Assembly (NCBI GenBank): GCA_028688235.1
Contig: JAQTYP010000088.1
Coordinates: 1 to 10,003, forward strand
Direction: 5' to 3'
DNA: 10,003 bases
Origin: Methylomonas sp.
GTDB taxonomy: Bacteria > Pseudomonadota > Gammaproteobacteria > Methylococcales > Methylomonadaceae
Each line of letters opens with the position of its first letter. The first letter of the stretch is position 1. The notes under the pieces were generated by a model. It was not told the origin of the DNA. It saw only the letters and a list, made by a program, of their open reading frames with translations, and searched no databases. Positions 5,447-10,003 of the stretch are shown one piece after another. A program made the position numbers and the translations under genes.

Positions 5447-7819
5447 TTAGAATAAGCCTTCCTGAAACCATTCCTGATCGACTTCGAGCTCGGGTTGCTT
5501 GGGGATCGAATATGTTTTGGGAACGGTTTCCGTTGTAAAGTATTCCCATATGCCGCCTTTGTCGTTCTGATTGAGCAGCATGCCGTCGTTAGGATTGATA
5601 TAGGCTTGCACTATCCCTTCCGGTTGAATCAGCGGCTTTTCCGGGATATTTTCCAGGGCGGTTTTCATGAATTCCATCCACATCGGTAGCGCCGCTTTGC
5701 CGCCGGTTTCGCCTTGCCCTAATGGGTGCAAATTGTCGAAGCCTATCCAGGCCGAGGCTGCAATATCTGGACTAAATCCATTGAACCAGGCATCCCGTTG
5801 TTCGTTCGTCGTGCCGGTTTTGCCGGCCAGGTCATTGCGACCCAATTCTTTTGCCTGGGTCGCAGTGCCGTTTTGAATGACGTCGCGCAACAAGCTGTTC
5901 ATCAGGAAGTGGATCTGTTCGGAAATGACGCGTGGGGCGGGGGTTTTGAGCGGCGTTTCACTTTGTTGGCAGTCCGGGCATGCCGATTCCGGGTTGGCTT
6001 GAAAAATCAATTTGCCCGCATGATCTTCGATGCGTTCGATCAAATAAGGCTTGATTTGAAATCCGCCGTTGGCAAATACCGCATAGGCGGACGCCATTTT
6101 AAGTGGCGGAGCGTTGCCGCTGCCTAGGGCCAGCGATAGCGTGCCCGGGAGTTGTTCGCGGGAGAATCCGAAACGCATGGCTGTTTCCACGGCATGGGGT
6201 ATGCCGATGTCTTGAAGTAAACGAACCGAAACCAGATTGATGGATTTTCGCAAGGCAACCCGCAAGGAGATGGCGCCTAAATATTTGTGGGTGTAGTTTT
6301 CCGGTCGCCAGCCGTTTTTTTGGGAAGGGTCCTGAATGACAATTGGAGCATCGTTGACGATGCTAGCTGGCGTGAAGCCTTTTTCCAGGGCCGCCGTGTA
6401 GATAAAGGGCTTGAATCCCGAGCCGGGTTGACGCCTGGACTGGGTTGCACGGTTATATCGACTGCGATAGAAGTCATAGCCGCCGGAAATGGCCTGTATG
6501 GCTCCGTTGTAAGGGGAGACGGCCGCAAAAGCCCCTTCGATTGCCGGTACCTGGGTTAGCGCCCACGAATTATCGGCCAGCTGTCTAACCCAAATAATGT
6601 CATCGGGGCGGATAAGAGAGGGATTATTGCTGCCGGGAGATTTTTTAACGGTCAGATGTTTCCAGGGAATGTTTTCCAGCGGAATGAATATGCTGGAGCC
6701 ATCCGATATCGTCGCGCTTAGTCCATCGTAGGCTTCGGCGAACGATCTGACGACCGCTTGTCGGCTGTCTCCGGCCGTTTCTAATGTGGAATAGGCTTGG
6801 CCTTGTTTGAATTTTTTGTGTGGTAGTCCCCTGTATTGATGGCGTTCGTCGTATTGATGCAGGGTGTTTTGCAGAGCCCTGTCGGCGGCCGTTTGTAGGC
6901 GGCTAGGAATCGTTAGATAAACATTTAGCCCGAGGGTATAGGCGTCTTCGCCGAATTTCTCGACCAGTTCCTGTCTCGCCATTTCGGCGGCAAAAGGAGC
7001 GTCGAGTTCGATATTCACCGGCTGTATGCTTGCGTCATCAGGGGTACGCAGGGCTTGACGGTATTTAGTTGTGTCGATTAGCTGCAACTCCAGCATGCGA
7101 CGCAATACATAATTGCGTCTTTCCAATGATCTTTCGGTATCGGCGATCGGATTGTAGATCGATGGTGCCTTGGGTAGGCCGGCTATCATGGCTTGTTGAT
7201 GCAGTTCGAGCTCCTTCAGGTCTTTCCCGTAGTAGGCGCGAGCCGCGGCGGCTATGCCATAGGCGCGTTGGCCCATGTAAATCTTGTTCAGATACAGTTC
7301 GAGAATCTGGTCTTTCGTATAGCGGTGCTCTATTTGTAAGGCCAGCAAAATTTCTTTGAGCTTGCGCAAAAAAGTCTTTTCTTTGCTTAATAGAAAGTTA
7401 CGTGCGACTTGCATGGTGATAGTGCTGCCGCCTTGTTTCTTTTTGCCGGTTGCAATCAGATGGTTGGCGGCTCGCAGCAGGCCTCTGTAATCGATGCCGG
7501 GATGGGAGTAGAAACGCTCGTCTTCCGCTGCGAGAAAGGCGTTGATTTGTTGTTTTGGGATTTCGTTGATAGAGACGGGAATTCGCCTTTTTTCGCCGAA
7601 CTGCCCGATCAATAAATGGTCCTGGCTATAAATACGCAGTGGCGTTTGATATTGAACATTGTCGAGCTGGCTGATGTCCGGCAGTTCCTTGTTTAATTCG
7701 ACAATGAAAAAATAGCCAGCGACGGCAAAGCTGATCAAAAAAGTGGCGACTATAAAGGCAAGCCATAGAAATAATTTCTTGATCAACTGTTTCGGCTTAG
7801 GCTTCTTCCGGAGCGGCAC
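5447..7819 (-). CDS. mrcA: Penicillin-binding protein 1A (bifunctional transglycosylase/transpeptidase)
   Basis: A 790-residue class A PBP (PBP1A; mrcA or ponA) that polymerises lipid II into glycan strands and cross-links the peptides in the periplasm. Order: basic cytoplasmic tail; single membrane anchor (about 16-40); GT51 glycosyltransferase with AAEDERFYSHPGID (E99 is the expected catalytic base), KQGGSTITMQVARN (128-141) and ELYLNKIYMG (174-183); an OB-like inter-domain of about 300-430; then the transpeptidase with SGFK (nucleophile S467, K470), SIN (526-528) and KTGT (667-670). All catalytic motifs are intact and the length is normal for PBP1A. The start is GTG at 7819, giving MPLRKKPKPK; its Shine-Dalgarno is weak and distant (TTTGGA), and no better start is seen. 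A CPDC pair (C614, C617) sits within the transpeptidase region. The gene is divergent from pilM, an arrangement known in other gammaproteobacteria such as Pseudomonas. Confidence 0.96.
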   Translation of the reverse strand: MPLRKKPKPKQLIKKLFLWLAFIVATFLISFAVAGYFFIVELNKELPDISQLDNVQYQTPLRIYSQDHLLIGQFGEKRRIPVSINEIPKQQINAFLAAEDERFYSHPGIDYRGLLRAANHLIATGKKKQGGSTITMQVARNFLLSKEKTFLRKLKEILLALQIEHRYTKDQILELYLNKIYMGQRAYGIAAAARAYYGKDLKELELHQQAMIAGLPKAPSIYNPIADTERSLERRNYVLRRMLELQLIDTTKYRQALRTPDDASIQPVNIELDAPFAAEMARQELVEKFGEDAYTLGLNVYLTIPSRLQTAADRALQNTLHQYDERHQYRGLPHKKFKQGQAYSTLETAGDSRQAVVRSFAEAYDGLSATISDGSSIFIPLENIPWKHLTVKKSPGSNNPSLIRPDDIIWVRQLADNSWALTQVPAIEGAFAAVSPYNGAIQAISGGYDFYRSRYNRATQSRRQPGSGFKPFIYTAALEKGFTPASIVNDAPIVIQDPSQKNGWRPENYTHKYLGAISLRVALRKSINLVSVRLLQDIGIPHAVETAMRFGFSREQLPGTLSLALGSGNAPPLKMASAYAVFANGGFQIKPYLIERIEDHAGKLIFQANPESACPDCQQSETPLKTPAPRVISEQIHFLMNSLLRDVIQNGTATQAKELGRNDLAGKTGTTNEQRDAWFNGFSPDIAASAWIGFDNLHPLGQGETGGKAALPMWMEFMKTALENIPEKPLIQPEGIVQAYINPNDGMLLNQNDKGGIWEYFTTETVPKTYSIPKQPELEVDQEWFQEGLF

Positions 7820-7858
7820 GGCAAATTCGGTCCAAAGTTGGTTTATACATTGCTAGTC

Positions 7859-7887
7859 AAAATACCTGCTTTTGCCTGCCTGAACAA
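7859..7887 (-). promoter_or_regulatory. Possible weak promoter of ponA/mrcA
   Basis: On the minus strand TTGTTC (7887-7882) lies 17 bases before TATTTT (7864-7859), about 40 bases upstream of the GTG start. Both hexamers match consensus only partly, so this is a placement guess in a gap that must carry a promoter for this gene. Confidence 0.25.
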
Positions 7888-7933
7888 CTGAAAGTTTGAA
7901 TTTTAGAAAATGCTTGGGCTGTGAAAATTATAA

Positions 7934-7995
7934 AACCTAACTATACTTCCCCCCTAGTTGGGTTCTGCTGGCAAGGTTTAACGGGTTGCAGACCC
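7934..7995 (+). promoter_or_regulatory. Overlapping inverted repeats in the pilM leader/promoter region
   Basis: AACCTAACTA (7934-7943) pairs with TAGTTGGGTT (7955-7964) over ten positions, one of them a G-U pair in RNA, around an 11-base loop ending in six C. GGGTTCTGC (7960-7968) can instead pair with GCAGACCC (7988-7995) with a one-base bulge, and GGGT (7983-7986) with ACCC (7992-7995). The first two structures share 7960-7964 and exclude each other. A -10-like TATACT (7942-7947) lies inside the first repeat, without a good -35, so that repeat could be an operator or a leader hairpin. Function is not known. Confidence 0.35.
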
Positions 7996-8029
7996 ATTTC
8001 ATGTTTCAACGAATTAGAAGGTTTCATTC

Positions 8030-9091
8030 ATGAGCTGGTTTAACAGGAATCAGTCTGCATTGCTCGGCATCGATATCAGCACGGCGGCGGTCAAACTATT
8101 GGAGTTAAGCCGAACCGGTGCGCGTTATAAGGTGGAAAGTTATGCAGTTGCCCCTCTCCCCCAAGATGCGATTATCGACAAAAACATTACCAACGTCGAA
8201 GTGATCGGCAATGCGATCAAAGCGGCGGTAAAACAGTCGGGAACCCGTGCCAAACAAGCTTGCGTTGCGGTCGCAGGCTCTTCGGTCATGACCAAAATTA
8301 TTTCCATGCCTGCATCACTCAATGAAGTCGAGATGGAAGAGCAGATCATGGTCGAGGCCGATCAATACATACCCTATGCCTTGGACGAGGTGAATCTGGA
8401 TTTTGAGGTGCAAGGGGTTTCGAAAAATAACCCTGAAATGTTGGATGTATTACTGGCGGCTTCCAGGCGGGAAAATATCGAAGATCGGGTTGCCGCGCTG
8501 GCTTATGCGGGCTTGAAAGCGGTCATTGTCGATGTCGAAGCTTTTGCGATGGAGAATGCTTATACCTTGCTCGCCGATCAATTACCGGAAAAAGTAGAAA
8601 ACAAAACCGTTGCCGTCGCCGATATCGGCGCGACGATGACGTCGCTGAACATATTGCATGATGGCAAGACTATTTATACCCGGGAGCAGGGTTTCGGTGG
8701 CCGGCAACTTACCGAAGAAATTCAAAGACGTTATGGGCTGTCTTATGAGGAAGCGGGGCTGGCCAAAAAGCACGGCGGTTTGCCGGATAATTATATTCCG
8801 GATGTATTGGAGCCATTCAAAAAGGCCATGTTGCAACAGATTGCGCGGTCATTGCAGTTCTTCGTGTCTTCGAGTGCCAATCGTGGGGTCGATGCGCTGG
8901 TTCTGGCGGGGGGATGCGCCTCTATTCCGGGGTTGGACAAATTGGTCGAGCGCGATTTGGGGATTCCGTCTTATATCGCCAACCCTTTCATCAATATGGC
9001 GCTGTCGAGCCGTGTCAAGCCACAAAGTTTAAGCAACGATACGCCTGCTATGATGATCGCTTGCGGATTGGCGTTAAGGAGTTTCGATTAA
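8030..9091 (+). CDS. pilM: Type IV pilus assembly protein PilM
   Basis: A 353-residue cytoplasmic, actin-like (FtsA/MreB fold) ATP-binding protein that docks onto the N-terminal tail of PilN and links the inner-membrane alignment complex of the type IV pilus to its cytoplasmic motors. Nucleotide-site motifs are visible: LLGIDISTAAVKLLELS (11-27, phosphate 1), VAVADIGATMTSLNI (194-208, phosphate 2) and LVLAGGCASIPGLDKL (290-305, adenosine loop). Length is that of the family. The ATG at 8030 is preceded by AGAAGG (8016-8021) at eight bases. It is the first gene of a pilMNO(PQ) operon. Its TAA stop shares one base with the pilN start. Assignment is firm; pilus function is inferred from the family. 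Confidence 0.96.
   Translation: MSWFNRNQSALLGIDISTAAVKLLELSRTGARYKVESYAVAPLPQDAIIDKNITNVEVIGNAIKAAVKQSGTRAKQACVAVAGSSVMTKIISMPASLNEVEMEEQIMVEADQYIPYALDEVNLDFEVQGVSKNNPEMLDVLLAASRRENIEDRVAALAYAGLKAVIVDVEAFAMENAYTLLADQLPEKVENKTVAVADIGATMTSLNILHDGKTIYTREQGFGGRQLTEEIQRRYGLSYEEAGLAKKHGGLPDNYIPDVLEPFKKAMLQQIARSLQFFVSSSANRGVDALVLAGGCASIPGLDKLVERDLGIPSYIANPFINMALSSRVKPQSLSNDTPAMMIACGLALRSFD
9076..9081 (+). promoter_or_regulatory. Ribosome binding site of pilN inside pilM
   Basis: AAGGAG lies nine bases before the pilN ATG at 9091, within the last codons of pilM. It fixes that ATG as the start and excludes a longer reading frame open from 8914 that runs inside pilM. Confidence 0.8.
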
Positions 9092-9663
9092 TGGCTAAAA
9101 TTAATTTACTGCCCTGGCGTGAAGAGTTACGCAAAAAAAAGCAGCAGGATTTTGTGGCGGGAATTGGTGCCGGCATCGTGGCTACTGCCCTTGTTCTGGT
9201 TTTGGTCTACATGTATATCGAAGGCATGAAGGAGTATCAGAGCCGGCGAAATCAGATATTAAAGGACGAGATTGCGGTTCTTGATACAAAAATAAAAGAA
9301 ATCAAAGATATAGAGGACAAGAAAAACCGCTTGCTGACCAAGATCGATGTGATACAGAAATTACAGGAAAGTCGTCCTGAAATCGTGCATTTGTTCGATG
9401 AATTGACCCGAGTGACGCCCGAAGGCGTTTATTTGACCAAGTTTACCCAAGTTGGAACCGCATTGAGTATGGATGGTAAGGCCGAGTCGAATGCGAGAGT
9501 TTCGGCATTGATGCGGGCGATCGATAACTCGGCTTGGCTCAATACACCGGTCCTGGGTGTCATCAAGGGGCAGGGTAAAAATACCGGCGCCTTGAACGAT
9601 TTTTCGCTTACAGCCAAGCAAGGGAAAAAAGTTCAACAAGCACAAACAGGAGCTGCCCGATGA
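9091..9663 (+). CDS. pilN: Type IV pilus assembly protein PilN
   Basis: A 190-residue bitopic inner-membrane protein of the pilus alignment complex. The cytoplasmic N-terminus carries INLLPWR (residues 4-10), the conserved motif that inserts into PilM. It is followed by a basic stretch (KKK), one membrane span (about 22-42), a charged coiled-coil region (about 45-95) and a periplasmic ferredoxin-like domain (ELTRVTPEGVYLTKF and onward) that pairs with PilO. The start is set by the AAGGAG site and by the PilM-binding motif at the very N-terminus. The ATG overlaps the pilM stop by one base (TAATG), and the TGA stop overlaps the pilO start by four (ATGA), so translation of the three genes is probably coupled and stoichiometry controlled. 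The C-terminal tail KQGKKVQQAQTGAAR is polar and likely disordered. Confidence 0.95.
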   Translation: MAKINLLPWREELRKKKQQDFVAGIGAGIVATALVLVLVYMYIEGMKEYQSRRNQILKDEIAVLDTKIKEIKDIEDKKNRLLTKIDVIQKLQESRPEIVHLFDELTRVTPEGVYLTKFTQVGTALSMDGKAESNARVSALMRAIDNSAWLNTPVLGVIKGQGKNTGALNDFSLTAKQGKKVQQAQTGAAR

Positions 9664-10003
9664 ACCTGTCGGAAATCAATTGGGATATCAACGCGGCCGG
9701 CAATTGGCCGACGCCGATAAAAATAGCCGCTGGCGCGATCGTTTCGCTGTTGGTGATCGCTGCGAATATTTATTACGTAACGATGCCGCAATTGGATGAA
9801 CACAAGAAATTGAAGGAAGAGGAAGTTTCTTTAAAAACCGCTTTTGAAAGCAAGCAGAAAAAAGCCATAAATCTCCAGGATTATCGCGATCAGCTGGCTC
9901 AGATCGAATCCTCCTTAGGCGAAATGCTAAAACAGATGCCTACCAAAGCCGAGGTGGCTAACTTGCTGGTCGACATCTCTCAAACAGGCTTGGCCAGTGG
10001 CTT
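9660..10003 (+). CDS. pilO: Type IV pilus assembly protein PilO (5' part, cut by window end)
   Basis: The first 114 codons of a gene that runs off the window. The product begins MNLSEINWDINAAGNWP, has one membrane span (about 22-43, KIAAGAIVSLLVIAANIYYV), then a lysine/glutamate-rich coiled coil (about 46-92) and the start of the periplasmic domain (LLVDISQTGLASG). This is the PilO layout and mirrors PilN, with which it forms a periplasmic heterodimer that connects to PilP and the secretin PilQ. The ATG lies in a 4-base overlap with the pilN stop, and GGAG (9649-9652) gives it a ribosome site at seven bases. Full family length is about 200 residues, so roughly the last 90 are missing only because the window ends. 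Confidence 0.92.
   Translation, partial: MNLSEINWDINAAGNWPTPIKIAAGAIVSLLVIAANIYYVTMPQLDEHKKLKEEEVSLKTAFESKQKKAINLQDYRDQLAQIESSLGEMLKQMPTKAEVANLLVDISQTGLASG

Noticed and set aside
7914..7990. Sigma54 or GEMM c-di-GMP riboswitch upstream of pilM
   Set aside because: No GG-N10-GC spacing in a sigma54 context was found (the TGGCA/TTGCA pair is too far apart), and the leader lacks the conserved GEMM core.
8914..9090. Upstream extension of pilN from the ATG at 8914
   Set aside because: It runs inside pilM in another frame; the AAGGAG site and the N-terminal INLLPWR motif place the start at 9091.

Overview
The window is a chromosomal, housekeeping-type stretch from a gammaproteobacterium of moderate GC content. 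The NhaD-type antiporter, the CysI-DUF934 pair, the divergent PBP1A/pilMNO arrangement and the general protein style suggest an aquatic or environmental group such as the methylotrophic Methylococcales. That placement is an inference from family resemblance, not a search result. No phage, transposon, IS, CRISPR, tRNA or rRNA is visible.

Left part (1-2145, minus strand): a two-gene sulfite-reduction unit. CysI, a siroheme/4Fe-4S nitrite/sulfite reductase, is followed with a 14-base overlap by a small DUF934 protein. A good sigma70-like promoter (2219 to 2191) lies upstream of cysI. Middle left (2298-5084, plus strand): NhaD, a Na+/H+ antiporter, then AmpG, a muropeptide permease of the MFS/PAT group. 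Both appear to use TTG starts and may be co-transcribed. Next is rpmE (ribosomal protein L31, zinc-binding form) with its own likely promoter. It ends in a hairpin shared with the convergent ponA/mrcA gene.

Right part: ponA/mrcA (PBP1A, minus strand, GTG start) is divergent from the type IV pilus alignment genes pilM, pilN and pilO (plus strand; pilO runs off the window). pilM-pilN and pilN-pilO overlap by 1 and 4 bases, so they are almost certainly one translationally coupled operon that continues beyond the window, typically into pilP and pilQ. The 210-base ponA-pilM gap holds overlapping inverted repeats and a tiny leader ORF, and is the least explained DNA here.

Functional themes are assimilatory sulfur reduction, ion homeostasis, and the cell envelope: AmpG recovers peptidoglycan fragments, PBP1A polymerises and cross-links peptidoglycan, and PilMNO forms the inner-membrane platform of a pilus machine that must cross that wall. 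I see no convincing evidence of a wholly new system. The open questions are the role of DUF934 and the structure of the pilM leader.
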